Assembly (NCBI RefSeq): GCF_001426265.1
Contig: NZ_LMDG01000033.1
Span: 1 to 64,000, forward strand
DNA: 64,000 nucleotides
Direction of reading: 5' to 3'
Source: Rhizobium sp. Root1220
GTDB lineage: Bacteria; Pseudomonadota; Alphaproteobacteria; Rhizobiales; Rhizobiaceae
This document shows positions 8,315 to 16,532 of this stretch, in pieces. The position numbers and the translations under genes are program-made. Position 1 is the first letter of the stretch; the number at the start of each line of letters is the position of its first letter. The notes beneath the pieces are model-generated. The model made no database searches. It saw nothing but the letters and a program-made list of their open reading frames with translations, and was not told the DNA's origin.

Positions 8315-8717
8315 CCTGTTTTGTGTATCTTTTCCTTGAGCAAATGATACACTAACTCGCGTAATGCTGCTAGAGAAATCGCCACTCGCGCCCGCTACGG
8401 CTGGTCAACTTTTGGTTTGGACGGCTCAAGCTAAGATGTCGGGCACAATTGAATTAACGGTGTCGCCAGACCTTAGCCGCAGAAATCAGCAAGACCCAAA
8501 GCGAGGGCTGGCAACAGATGCCTTGGCACGATGCCAAGCAGTTTCCCGCCGACGAAGGTGCGACAAGCGACCCCGACAAGCAGAATAGCCGATTGCGTCC
8601 AAGAACGGAAAAACTTTGGTCCCTGCCGTAGCGCATGAGCCTAACAAGCATTGTTAGTGGGCCATCAAGCTGACGCTTAACCAGCTGATTTCCGCCGCGA
8701 CAACGTTAAGCCCCGCC
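8315..8717. other. Intergenic stretch upstream of the serine recombinase
   Basis: No gene is supported in these 403 bases. It carries an inverted repeat next to the recombinase start (8323-8352) and a perfect short inverted repeat CTAACAA-GCA-TTGTTAG at 8641-8657. It may hold the recombinase promoter or its crossover sites. Confidence 0.5.
8323..8352. repeat. Inverted repeat upstream of the recombinase
   Basis: GTGTATC at 8323-8329 and GATACAC at 8346-8352 are perfect inverted arms with a 16-base spacer, placed 9 bases upstream of the recombinase ATG. This could be an operator or a crossover site. The arm spacing is like that of small-resolvase half-sites, but this is inference. Confidence 0.5.
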
Positions 8718-9371
8718 CTAGTCCGTCCACTTCCTGAAATGCTCAATGAGCGCATCGGACACTAAGCGGCGGGAACGTTCATGCTTGCCGCCGCGCTTCG
8801 CCTCCAACGCGGTGCGCCAGCGGTTGTTTCCGGCGTTGTCGAGCCAGCGCGCGTGGATGACATCCTCTTCTTCGTGGTGAAGGATGACACCGAACCCAGC
8901 CACAGTCCTCGTCCCATCGGGCATCTCCGTGCCGAGCATGGGCATCGCTATCATGCCCGGCAAGCGGTTTTCCCATTGGGCACGTTGGGCTTGGTAAAGC
9001 GTCGCATCGACTATCCAGCCCTCCTTCGGCAGCGCTAAGATCAAGTGGCCGCCCCAGTGGCCCGGCACGTCTTTCTGTCCGGGCTTGCCGATACCGAGCG
9101 AGTGCACTGTCTCCTTGCCCCGCCGCCGGTTGATGTAGAAGAACACCGAGCGGACTTCGGCGTCGGTGAAGCCCAACCGATAGAAATAATCGCGCAGCAC
9201 CACCGAGACGAGGACGCAGCTACCGAGCGAGACCCCGCGTCCGAAGACCCGGTCGAAGGTCGGATGCAAGTGCGTTCCGATCACGGCGAGCGCCTTACGC
9301 AACTTCACAGGCGGCTCGCCACCTACTGTGAGGTCGCCCAACTTCATCTCGTTGAATGTGTCGTCCGTCAT
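8718..9371 (-). CDS. Unknown satellite protein with a possible Cys-His-Asp triad
   Basis: 217 aa. Three conserved-looking segments occur in papain/transglutaminase order: SLGSCVL (Cys52), GHWGGHL (His109) and WIVDATLYQ (Asp122). The fold prediction by eye is helix after the Cys and strands around His and Asp, as in transglutaminase-like proteases. I do not recognise the family. It follows the small terminase-like gene at a distance of about 110 bases. A role in capsid maturation, host interference or peptide cleavage is possible; none is shown. Confidence 0.7.
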   Translation of the reverse strand: MTDDTFNEMKLGDLTVGGEPPVKLRKALAVIGTHLHPTFDRVFGRGVSLGSCVLVSVVLRDYFYRLGFTDAEVRSVFFYINRRRGKETVHSLGIGKPGQKDVPGHWGGHLILALPKEGWIVDATLYQAQRAQWENRLPGMIAMPMLGTEMPDGTRTVAGFGVILHHEEEDVIHARWLDNAGNNRWRTALEAKRGGKHERSRRLVSDALIEHFRKWTD

Positions 9372-9481
9372 CGTCTAAGCTCAGTTGAAAATCTCAACCC
9401 TTTTAGTTGCCTATTTTACGTTGAGCCAGAGCGACCTCGGTCCGCGTCCGACGCCGAACCGCGCCGTCCAAATCTCTTCGG

Positions 9482-9634
9482 TCAGTGCAAGGTTGGCTTG
9501 TTCAGTTCGATGCGCGATGCCAGCTTCAATGCCCGCACCGCGACCACCCTGTCACCACTTTCCTCCGCCAGATCGGCGAGCCTCCGGAGATCGGCAGCAA
9601 CACCTTCGCGCGTGACTGCTTTCGTATCAGTCAA
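9482..9634 (-). CDS. Small 50-aa protein downstream of the terminase-like gene
   Basis: The TTG start at 9634 overlaps the stop of the preceding gene by 8 bases (TTGACTGA). The product is a helical, charged peptide (EGVAADLRRLADLAEESGDRV-type sequence) ending in a TGA at 9482-9484. Composition and tight coupling to the upstream gene argue that it is real, although it is short and has a non-ATG start. No family is recognised. Confidence 0.55.
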   Translation of the reverse strand: MTDTKAVTREGVAADLRRLADLAEESGDRVVAVRALKLASRIELNKPTLH

Positions 9635-10262
9635 GGTCAATCACTCCCCTGTGTGGCACATCGATCTCCTTCGCCGGTGCATCCCATGCGATCGCAGGTG
9701 CCACGACGACATCCCGATTGCCATCACGCGGACGACCGTTCATTTTTCGCTTCTCAGCTTTCCGCGCCTTGGCCCCCTCGGTCAGGGCAGGCCTCGGTCC
9801 CGGTCCCGTCGAAAACTGCGCGGTCCACTCCTCCTCGGTCAACTCGAGGATCGAGGTCGGCAATGGTGCGGGGCGATGCAAGATCTCCAGCTGGGACGGA
9901 GCCATTAGGCCGAGCAGCCTCGCCTGCGCCGTGACCGCAGCGACCATCGCTGCCGGGTTCCTGCATTGTCTAGCAAATTCAATGACCTCATCGAGGTCGG
10001 CGACCAGCGAAGCGACGGTTTTCTCGGTCCTCTTTGCCGCCTGCCCCTTCAGTTCCGCCACCCGGTCGATCACCTTAGCATTTCTCAGCAACCGGGAGCC
10101 GTTTACCTCAGCGACGTGACTGGCGACGTGGTAGACCGCACCGTATGCCGTTGACGCAGCTTCTCCCCGAGAGACGGCCCGGCAAAATCCTTCATGGCGT
10201 TGGTTCGAAAGCGGTGGCATGGCGGGAGAATACGCGATCTGGACGAGCTCGCCAAACTTCAT
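9627..10262 (-). CDS. Small terminase subunit-like protein
   Basis: 211 aa. Residues 17-120 match the layout of phage small terminase (TerS, Terminase_2-like) proteins: LSNQRHEGFCRAV, a helix-turn-helix region with AYGAVYHVASHVAEVNGSRLLRN, then a helical oligomerisation segment ending ARLLGLMAP. TerS binds the packaging site of phage DNA. The ATG at 10262 overlaps the previous stop as ATGA, which fixes the start. No large terminase, portal or capsid gene is near, so if it works it would redirect packaging by a helper phage, as TerS of phage satellites does. The C-terminal 90 residues are basic and unassigned. Confidence 0.75.
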   Translation of the reverse strand: MKFGELVQIAYSPAMPPLSNQRHEGFCRAVSRGEAASTAYGAVYHVASHVAEVNGSRLLRNAKVIDRVAELKGQAAKRTEKTVASLVADLDEVIEFARQCRNPAAMVAAVTAQARLLGLMAPSQLEILHRPAPLPTSILELTEEEWTAQFSTGPGPRPALTEGAKARKAEKRKMNGRPRDGNRDVVVAPAIAWDAPAKEIDVPHRGVIDLD

Positions 10263-10603
10263 GAGCCCGGCTCCTTCTCGCTGTCTGCCGAACCTTTGGT
10301 CTCGGGGCGGCCGTCATTTCTTCGTGTCGGCGCCTGCGGGAATTCAAACTCGCTGAGCTTGGAGTGCAGATCATCAATTTCGCCATGCAGCCATTTTGCG
10401 ATCTTATCGACGTCATCGTTGTCGAATTTGTAGTACGCCCGGTTGGTGCCCATATTCCCCAGTATGTCGATGTGCCGGACGATGGCGGCAATCCGGCGTC
10501 CCGCGACGCGCTTAAATCTTGCGCGCTTGTCTTCCTTCGTGCGGGGAACGAGGCGCCCCAAACGCGCCGCTCTTGCGGCATCGAAATCAATAACCTCTGC
10601 CAT
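10259..10603 (-). CDS. Unknown 114-aa basic protein
   Basis: It starts at ATG 10603 behind a strong GGAGGA ribosome site; an in-frame ATG ten codons earlier lacks one. The N-terminus (VIDFDAARAARLGR) is a helical, Arg-rich lead often seen in small phage proteins. The middle (DDVDKIAKWLHGEIDDLHSKL) looks like a coiled coil. It is translated just ahead of the TerS-like gene with ATGA overlap, so it may work in the same packaging or regulatory step. No family is recognised. Confidence 0.65.
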   Translation of the reverse strand: MAEVIDFDAARAARLGRLVPRTKEDKRARFKRVAGRRIAAIVRHIDILGNMGTNRAYYKFDNDDVDKIAKWLHGEIDDLHSKLSEFEFPQAPTRRNDGRPETKGSADSEKEPGS

Positions 10604-10791
10604 TGCTTCCTCCTCCCTTTGGGATCTGCGCACTACGGATCAGGAGGGTGCCCCCACGGGCCCCCCTCTATTACGTAGTAATAGGGTGTGTGCGACGCGC
10701 ACCGCGATAAGCAAGCGTTTCCAAGGACTTGCGATGGTGTGCCTCGCATCGCAAATTTGTGTGTGCTCCGCTTACCTGTGGTAGGCATTCT

Positions 10792-12000
10792 TCAACCCCC
10801 GCCTGTAGCCTTCAGCCATCGCTTTTCGCGAACCGTTCCCGGGTGAAGCACCTCGATTTCAATCCTCGTGCTATCCAGCAGCCGGTTCATCGCTGTCTCG
10901 AATTCCCGCTTTGAAATACCTTCGCGACCTTCGCGTTGGCGAAAAAAGTGCTCCGGCGCGTAGACGCTCTTGACGTTGTTCGAAACGCGCTGTCCCCGCC
11001 GCGTGAAAACAGCCAGCAGCTTCAAGAACACGCGCTCCGCCTTACCGGCCTTGCCGATGCCCTCATCACGGCGATCAGGCTTGTCGGTACAGACAAACAC
11101 GCCACAATCCCAGCGCAGCCCAATGGGCTCTCCGAGCTCCCCGTAGTTCAGCTTCATCGGTTGCAGCAGGCGGACCCTCTCGTCCTCCTCCTTGCGGTTG
11201 CCGTCCACGTCCCGCCGCAGGTACAGGCGCGAGCGAACGCTGTTCGACCAGCCGGTCGAGCCGCTGGTCCCCGATCCGGAGTTCAGACCCGCCAAGCTTG
11301 GGTGACTGAGCAGCAGCACCGCGCAATTGAACTCGATGGCGAGGCCGCGCAGCAGGCGGATGAACTGCCGGGCCTGATTGCGGATGACTTCGTTGCCTCC
11401 GAAAACGTCGGCCAGATTGTCGACGATCAGCAACACCGGCTTCTGCCGCTCCAGAGTTAGCCGCAGACGCCTGTACATCTCGGTCGGCTCGATCTTGCCG
11501 CGCTTGGTCTCGGCAGCGAGTTCGGCGTCCTCCCCGGCGAGGCAGATAACCTCCGCATCGCCCAGCGCCTCGAGATCGAGCAGTTCGGCAGCGGCTATCT
11601 CCGCAGCCCGCGCATGCATCTCATGCAAATCGTCCTCGGCGGAAATGAACAGCACCGGCCCCTTCCCGACATCCTTGCCGAGCCACTTGCCGCCGGTCGC
11701 CACAGCGATTGCGAGCTGCAGGGCCAGCAGCGATTTGCCGGTCGCTCCATCGCCCGTCAGCGAGGCGACCTGTCGCATCGGGATGAGCTTTCGGTGATCG
11801 AGAAATTTACGCCCCGGCACCGCCTTACCGGCAAAAGAGGAAAGCTTGACGGTTTCGAGCGGGACCAGCGGCTTTTCATCGTCAGCCTGTTGCGTGTCGC
11901 CAGGGCGGCCACGAGGCGCGTCGTTATGGCGGCCACGAGGGATGAAATCATCCTCACCCGGCAGTGGCCCGTTATCGATCCATCCATCGGCATCAGCCAT
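10792..12000 (-). CDS. RepA-like hexameric ATPase/helicase (AAA_25, RecA-like fold)
   Basis: 402 aa. Walker A is GDGATGKS at 83-90, followed by ISAEDD, Walker B VLLIVDNLAD near 196-205, and a sensor-like LLLSHPS. This matches RepA/AAA_25 replicative ATPases of plasmids and phage satellites. The C-terminal 100 residues hold a winged-helix-like segment. The ATG at 12000 overlaps the primase-polymerase stop by 8 bases, so primase and helicase are made together. Together they form the likely replication module of the element. Confidence 0.88.
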   Translation of the reverse strand: MADADGWIDNGPLPGEDDFIPRGRHNDAPRGRPGDTQQADDEKPLVPLETVKLSSFAGKAVPGRKFLDHRKLIPMRQVASLTGDGATGKSLLALQLAIAVATGGKWLGKDVGKGPVLFISAEDDLHEMHARAAEIAAAELLDLEALGDAEVICLAGEDAELAAETKRGKIEPTEMYRRLRLTLERQKPVLLIVDNLADVFGGNEVIRNQARQFIRLLRGLAIEFNCAVLLLSHPSLAGLNSGSGTSGSTGWSNSVRSRLYLRRDVDGNRKEEDERVRLLQPMKLNYGELGEPIGLRWDCGVFVCTDKPDRRDEGIGKAGKAERVFLKLLAVFTRRGQRVSNNVKSVYAPEHFFRQREGREGISKREFETAMNRLLDSTRIEIEVLHPGTVREKRWLKATGGG

Positions 12001-12874
12001 CTGACGCCTCCGCCGGATATCGCGGGCTCGCCATACCTGCCTTCATGCCTGACCGGATCGTGCCGCCCGCCTCGAAATTGGAGAGCCCGCAAGCAAGTGC
12101 TGCGTGCCAGAGATGCTGGTTGGCCTCGGTTTCCGGCAGCAGGCCAGCGCCGACGATCTGGCCGATGGCAAAGCTCGCCCGGTTCAATGCCTCGTTGCGG
12201 GTGCCCTTCGCGGCCCCTGCGATCGCCTTGCACTCGGCATCGAGGGCGGCAAGCCCCCAAGCCCGGCCAGCGTCACCGTTGGCGCCAGCGGGGCGCTCAG
12301 GCGGCTTGCGGGGCGGTGGGATATCCTTCAGCAGCCTGAGGACCGTGGCCAGCCACTCCGGCAGCGGCGCTGGCTCGGTGTCATTGTGCAGCAGCTCGTA
12401 GATGCCCCGGCTATTGCGAGACCCCGGCAGGATGATGCTGCCGCCCTGAGCGCGCACGTCGATGCCAGGCGCAAGCCTTCCGGCGGAGTTGCGGAGTTCC
12501 TCGCCCTCGGCCGGAAACTGGAACAGCAGGTGCCGCCCTCCCGAAGGCGTCAGCGTCATCCGCGTCACCGGCTCGCCAACACCGAAACGGATCAGCAGCG
12601 AGTTCAGCTCGCGCTCGCCATCGGGCCCATCGGGCTTCATGTCGATGTCGATGGCCAGGAGGCCGGATTGCTCGCCCGTGGGGCAGCCGATCATCGCGAG
12701 CGGCCAGCGCCTCCACCAGCGCTCGACCTGATCGAGATCGTGGCTGGCCTCCTTGTAGCCGTGCCGCGTCAGCGGGATTTTGTCCGGGTTCAAGGGAAAC
12801 ACCGGCAGGCCTCGTTCGGCGTGCCAGAGCGCCGCAGCCGGAGGCGGCAGATCATGGACGAGCGGCCTTCTCAT
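11993..12874 (-). CDS. Bifunctional DNA primase/polymerase (Prim-Pol, AEP fold)
   Basis: 293 aa. The Prim-Pol N-terminal domain shows LWHAERGLPVFPLNPDK, then IDIDMK with metal-binding Asp76 and Asp78, and SGGRHLLF with His115, followed by RLAPGIDVRAQGGSIILPGS. It would make primers for element DNA replication. The C-terminal 110 residues are helical and probably contact the helicase. It overlaps the small gene upstream by 4 bases (ATGA) and the ATPase downstream by 8, so it is the centre of a tight replication operon. Confidence 0.9.
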   Translation of the reverse strand: MRRPLVHDLPPPAAALWHAERGLPVFPLNPDKIPLTRHGYKEASHDLDQVERWWRRWPLAMIGCPTGEQSGLLAIDIDMKPDGPDGERELNSLLIRFGVGEPVTRMTLTPSGGRHLLFQFPAEGEELRNSAGRLAPGIDVRAQGGSIILPGSRNSRGIYELLHNDTEPAPLPEWLATVLRLLKDIPPPRKPPERPAGANGDAGRAWGLAALDAECKAIAGAAKGTRNEALNRASFAIGQIVGAGLLPETEANQHLWHAALACGLSNFEAGGTIRSGMKAGMASPRYPAEASDG

Positions 12875-13050
12875 GTGAGGCGCTTTCCGATTGCGTCACG
12901 CGCCACCTCGATGCGGCCAGCGGCAAGCAAAAAGGTAAGCAGGAGCAGGAAGGCGGCATGCTCGGCGTGAAGCCGATCGACATCGTGCTCACGCAGATTA
13001 AGCAGGGCTTTGATGGTCGCGAGTTCGTCTTGTGCGGAACGGCTAGCCAT
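12871..13050 (-). CDS. Small 59-aa helical protein
   Basis: It starts at ATG 13050, overlapping the previous stop (ATGGCTAG). The sequence is helical: ELATIKALLNLREHDVDRL followed by a hydrophobic stretch AAFLLLLTFLLAA that could be one membrane segment. The tight overlap on both sides supports it as a real gene of the replication operon. No family is recognised. Confidence 0.6.
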   Translation of the reverse strand: MASRSAQDELATIKALLNLREHDVDRLHAEHAAFLLLLTFLLAAGRIEVARDAIGKRLT

Positions 13051-13375
13051 GAGCCGTCCCCTTAAGGTCCGGCGCGATGTCGAGAACCGCCTCGGCTGCG
13101 GCTGAACTGAACCGCTCGAGGAGGCGATGATCGTCAAAGGCAACGACGGGCGCGTATTTCTGTTTGCCCGCCTCGGCGCGATGCGGCTTCGTCGGCAGGC
13201 CGACCGACAGCCGGTCATCGCTCCGGAAAACCGGGCAGCCGAAGAACTTCAGACGGTAGGGGCTCGCCAGATGCAGGTCGGCATAGCCGATGAGCGTGCT
13301 GCCTACCTGCACCGCACGGAAGGCGGTGCAGGTGACGATGTTCGGGGTGGCCGGGTTTTCGAGTTCTGAAGACAT
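13043..13375 (-). CDS. SpoVG-like small protein
   Basis: 110 aa from ATG 13375; an open frame further upstream to 13462 lacks coding character. The core (VTCTAFRAVQVGSTLIGYADL, then LKFFGCPVFRSDDRLSVGLP) has the layout of SpoVG-like single-strand or RNA-binding proteins found on mobile elements, with a strand-rich N-terminus and a short helix at the end. It precedes the replication genes and follows the HTH gene. The resemblance is by pattern only. Confidence 0.55.
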   Translation of the reverse strand: MSSELENPATPNIVTCTAFRAVQVGSTLIGYADLHLASPYRLKFFGCPVFRSDDRLSVGLPTKPHRAEAGKQKYAPVVAFDDHRLLERFSSAAAEAVLDIAPDLKGTAHG

Positions 13376-13466
13376 TGCATCACCTTCTGGGGATGATGCC
13401 GCGCGTTTGCACCGGGAGGCGGGAACCGCTATTGTCCGAGCTGCCCAAAGTCGAACAAACAACGAA

Positions 13467-13492
13467 GCCCGTCGTGCTCCTGCGCGGCGGGT
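13467..13492 (-). terminator. Hairpin terminator after the AlpA-like gene
   Basis: An 8-bp stem (GCCCGTCG with CGGCGGGT, two G-T pairs) and a 10-base loop lies 7 bases after the HTH gene stop at 13499. On the minus strand it is followed by a mixed T-rich run; on the plus strand by TTT. It probably separates the HTH gene from the replication operon. Confidence 0.5.
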
Positions 13493-13498
13493 TTTCGT

Positions 13499-13729
13499 TT
13501 ACCAGCGGCTGCCGGTTGGCTCCTCAAGGTTCGTTTCTTGAGCACGATTTGAAACCGGCGGCCCCGGAAGGTTTTTCAGATAGGTCTCAAGTTCAGTAAC
13601 CAGAATAAGCGTCCGCCTGCCCGATTTTCGTGGCGTCAGCTTGCCGTCATTGAACAACTTATAGAAGCTCGTCCTTCCGATGCCCGAAAGCTCGACAGCC
13701 TCCGGCAATGTGACTGTGATTTTGTGCAT
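13499..13729 (-). CDS. AlpA/MerR-like helix-turn-helix DNA-binding protein
   Basis: 76 aa from ATG 13729. LPEAVELSGIGRTSFYKLFNDGKLTPRKSGRRTLILVTELETYL is the helix-turn-helix 17 (excisionase/AlpA) fold. In P4-like elements and Gram-negative PICIs, AlpA switches on excision and the satellite programme. Its place between integrase and replication module fits this. The upstream part of the frame to 14047 overlaps the next gene in another frame and is not coding. Confidence 0.85.
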   Translation of the reverse strand: MHKITVTLPEAVELSGIGRTSFYKLFNDGKLTPRKSGRRTLILVTELETYLKNLPGPPVSNRAQETNLEEPTGSRW

Positions 13730-13848
13730 GGTGGGTGATCCGCTGGCTACACGGCCAGTGCGCGGACACGCTTGGATACGTGAACATCGCCCAATGTTCA
13801 CATGCAAAAAAAGAAAAATAGGGTCCACGATTATTTGGCCCGATGATT

Positions 13849-14772
13849 TTAATTCGATGATTTCTTCGGCGCTCCGGCTTTGATCCATGCCGTTGCGCCT
13901 GTTTCGGTAACCGCATCGCGCCAAACCCGGTCGAAGGCAAAATCTGAGATGGTGAATTTCTCCGTCCCCTCGACCCTGAATTGGGTTTTGGTTTTTGGAC
14001 GGCGATGCGGTAACGCACGCATTTCGCTCTCCAGCCACCTCTGGCACGCCCGCTCACCTCCAATGGTTTGCCTTCCCTTGGCCGAAGGCGGCCACAGTCG
14101 GATAGCGTCCGCTCGACTGAAATTCACCTCGCGATACTCCACCTTCGGCGGCGTTTGCCTATAGCGCAATTCGTCCGCGAAGCCGTCATCGGCCTTAGCC
14201 ATCAGATACGGCCATTCGTGAGCAGGAATTTGGATCGGCTTTGTCGATACCGTGTTAAGAGCTGTCGCCGTCAATTGGCCTTCGGTCAGCCGCATCCACA
14301 GCTCTTTCCGTGCCGCGTCCACCGAAACGCACCTTCGGCTTTCCCCTCCTCCCATCGTATCGTCGTATGCTTCGTCGAAACTGAGCCGAACGAGGGTAGC
14401 GCGTTTTCGCTTTTTTAACCTCCACCCTTCCGTCACTTTCCATGCCGAGCCACCTTCCGTAGGCGACTGGCGACGTTCATACATCCAGTCGGAACACTTA
14501 CACCGATAGTCGTCCCAGTTATCGCGAACCGCTTCCTCCGTTCGCCAGACAATCCATGCGACGGTCATGGCGAGCGTCCACGTTGGTGTCGCCATCGGTT
14601 TAAAAAGCGCCGGATCGGGGTCAATTTTTAATGGCCTGAGCCCCTGTCTAGTCGCCTCTGCCTCCGCTTCTTCCGGCGTCATACGTCCGCAGGAAACATC
14701 ATCGAACAGCTCGTCCAAGGCTGCCCAGGCTGCCGCGATATCCGGCGGGCAATCGTCATCAGCATCAGTCAT
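13849..14772 (-). CDS. Unknown 307-aa element protein
   Basis: The N-terminus is acidic with Ala/Glu-rich helices. The middle has a Trp-rich stretch (WTLAMTVAWIVWRTEEAVRDNWDDY), and the C-terminus is basic (PHRRPKTKTQFRVEG). I recognise no domain or catalytic motif. It lies between integrase and AlpA-like gene on the same strand. Its size and composition resemble uncharacterised rhizobial island proteins, but that does not suggest a function. Confidence 0.7.
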   Translation of the reverse strand: MTDADDDCPPDIAAAWAALDELFDDVSCGRMTPEEAEAEATRQGLRPLKIDPDPALFKPMATPTWTLAMTVAWIVWRTEEAVRDNWDDYRCKCSDWMYERRQSPTEGGSAWKVTEGWRLKKRKRATLVRLSFDEAYDDTMGGGESRRCVSVDAARKELWMRLTEGQLTATALNTVSTKPIQIPAHEWPYLMAKADDGFADELRYRQTPPKVEYREVNFSRADAIRLWPPSAKGRQTIGGERACQRWLESEMRALPHRRPKTKTQFRVEGTEKFTISDFAFDRVWRDAVTETGATAWIKAGAPKKSSN

Positions 14773-14923
14773 CGCGTTGCACCTCGCGCTGCACCGTGAG
14801 GGCGCAGGGAAGCTGGCGGTGCAAAGCCAGCTTGTCGGATGCCTCCTATCCCTGCATGGGAAACAGTCTCACGCCGAGAAATGGGTGTCCATCCATCGCT
14901 TATGCAGCGATGCGATGTGGCTA

Positions 14924-16240
14924 TTATTCGGCAACGCTCACTGTCGAGGCGGCGATTATGTCGTCACTGGCGTCAACGATAAAGGCACCGTAGTGCTTTT
15001 GGATCATTAGAGGCGACGTGTCGTGGAGCGCCGCAACGAGCGTCACCGGCAAGCCCGCTTGAAGTTGCCGAACGATAGAGGAGTGGCGGAAGGCATATGG
15101 CACGACGTGTCTCGGAAGCCTCGCCCGTTCCACAATTTGACGCCAAGGGCGGGCGATTTCGGAAGCGTGATACCATGTAGCACGGCCGCCACGTGTCCAA
15201 ACGGTTGGCGAGAGTTCCTCGTTTTTCCATCGCTCCAGTAATGGTCTGTCCGGTCCAGTGTACGGCCCCGAGATGAGGATTTCAAAATCGCTTGCCATGA
15301 CGATCCGTTTCGTGGACGGCTCGACTTTCCCGCTTTTCCCTTTTCGAGACGCAGGCACCATGATGACACAATCAGTCGCGTCAACACCGGTCCTCCGGTT
15401 CACGCGGCGTTGCTTGAACGCGTCTTTCCGGTCAATCCTTGCTACCTGTGAAAATCTTGCGCCTGTGGCGGCAAGCGCGACCATAAGGCGGTGCAGATCG
15501 CCATCCCAACCCCCTTCTCCGTCGATTTCCTTGGCGGCGCGCAGTGCGGCTTTGATTTGGTGGTCGGCAAGGACTTGGATGTCACGGCTGTTCGGTTCAT
15601 CATTTTGGACAGTCAGCGCGCCTGAAATCTCAGCCATCCATGTGGCGGCGAGAGATTTCGCATGCTTGTCCCCGGTGAGCCGCAGTGCCGCTTTCAAGTC
15701 CCCGGCAAGCCGCTTTTTCGTTGCGGCCTTAAGCGGCACGTTGTCGAGCCATTCAAGCAGGCGTTCCCGCGTCGTGTCCTTGAGCAGTGTGTCGCACAGG
15801 TTCACATCGGACAGGACATGCCGCGATAGGCGAGTGTCTGCATCGGAGCGAATATCATCACGACCCTTGACCCTCTGATCGCGAGCATTCCGAACGGCAA
15901 TGTACTCCTCCACTGAGCGGCGCACCGTTATAGGAAGGGCCCCCTTGGCACTGGGGACACTGGCGGCCTCAGCGAGTTTCAGCGCCTCGGCGGAAGCGCG
16001 CTTGAAGCTCAACGCTTCATCAGAGACGTGCGCATCGTCCGCGTTCGCAAAGACTTGCATCCTGTAGGGATTGCTCGCACCTTTAGGCGCGTCGGGATCT
16101 TGATAGCGGACCAACCATTTTCTTGCCTCTAGCGATTTTCGATAGCCGAGAAAGACGCCCGGTGCCAAACGCTCCCAAGCTGGCTTTTTCGCGATTGGAA
16201 GCTTGTTTCGCTTTGCGGGGGTGTCGATTTTCGATGCCAT
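14924..16240 (-). CDS. Tyrosine recombinase/integrase of the mobile element
   Basis: 438 aa from ATG 16240; the frame is open 24 codons further, but this part has no coding character. An N-terminal arm domain and a SAM-like core-binding domain (SVEEYIAVRNARDQR...) precede the catalytic domain. There TGARFSQVARI carries the first Arg, YAFRHSSIVRQL the His-x2-Arg pair region, and IQKHYGAF the Tyr nucleophile. It integrates and excises the element. It is the first gene of the minus-strand series, so the right end of the element should lie between 16,240 and about 16,460. Confidence 0.93.
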   Translation of the reverse strand: MASKIDTPAKRNKLPIAKKPAWERLAPGVFLGYRKSLEARKWLVRYQDPDAPKGASNPYRMQVFANADDAHVSDEALSFKRASAEALKLAEAASVPSAKGALPITVRRSVEEYIAVRNARDQRVKGRDDIRSDADTRLSRHVLSDVNLCDTLLKDTTRERLLEWLDNVPLKAATKKRLAGDLKAALRLTGDKHAKSLAATWMAEISGALTVQNDEPNSRDIQVLADHQIKAALRAAKEIDGEGGWDGDLHRLMVALAATGARFSQVARIDRKDAFKQRRVNRRTGVDATDCVIMVPASRKGKSGKVEPSTKRIVMASDFEILISGPYTGPDRPLLERWKNEELSPTVWTRGGRATWYHASEIARPWRQIVERARLPRHVVPYAFRHSSIVRQLQAGLPVTLVAALHDTSPLMIQKHYGAFIVDASDDIIAASTVSVAE

Positions 16241-16263
16241 GTTCGATATCCGGTATCCAGTAC

Positions 16264-16283
16264 AGTGCCCAATAGTGCCCAAT
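16264..16283. repeat. Tandem 10-bp direct repeat upstream of the integrase
   Basis: AGTGCCCAAT is present twice without a gap (16264-16273 and 16274-16283), 24 bases upstream of the integrase ATG. Integrase arm-type sites are often short direct repeats close to the gene, so this could be such a site or an operator. Confidence 0.55.
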
Positions 16284-16378
16284 ATATACCGATGAACACC
16301 AGTAACAAGCATGAACGACTACGGATGAAAAATATGATAAAACAACCCATTAATTGCACGACCGCGAACGTCAGCGAG

Positions 16379-16458
16379 CAGGGTATACGCCCTGCAAATG
16401 CGTTTGCAGGGCTGACCAGAGATCGTTTCTCACAAATCTCTTCCTGGTCTGCCCCGCG
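16379..16458 (+). promoter_or_regulatory. Mutually exclusive hairpins in the ABC-F leader
   Basis: GCAGGG (about 16379) can pair with CCCTGC (16390-16395). The overlapping GCCCTGCAAA (16389-16398) pairs perfectly with TTTGCAGGGC (16403-16412) around a TGCG loop. The latter arm with the following GACCAG-AGAT can pair with ATCT...CTGGTC-TGCCC further on. Three successive structures therefore compete, as in attenuators (1:2, 2:3, 3:4). No clear U-run follows, so a translational or riboswitch-like effect is as likely as termination. Part of it may instead belong to the element end. Confidence 0.4.
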
Positions 16459-16463
16459 TGGCG

Positions 16464-16532
16464 ATGCAGTTCGAGCTTTTTGGCTCACCTGCGTTTTATC
16501 AACCACCGAGCTCCAGCACACGCACGCGATGA
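16464..16532 (+). CDS. Leader peptide ORF (22 aa) before the ABC-F gene
   Basis: ATG 16464 to TGA 16530-16532 encodes a 22-residue peptide beginning MQFELFGSPAFYQ and ending STRTR. The last residues form an Arg-x-Arg pattern, which is the +x+ motif at which macrolide-bound ribosomes stall in known resistance leaders. The ORF stops 51 bases before the ABC-F ATG. It lacks a strong ribosome site. It could be an antibiotic-sensing leader or a chance ORF. Confidence 0.4.
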   Translation: MQFELFGSPAFYQPPSSSTRTR

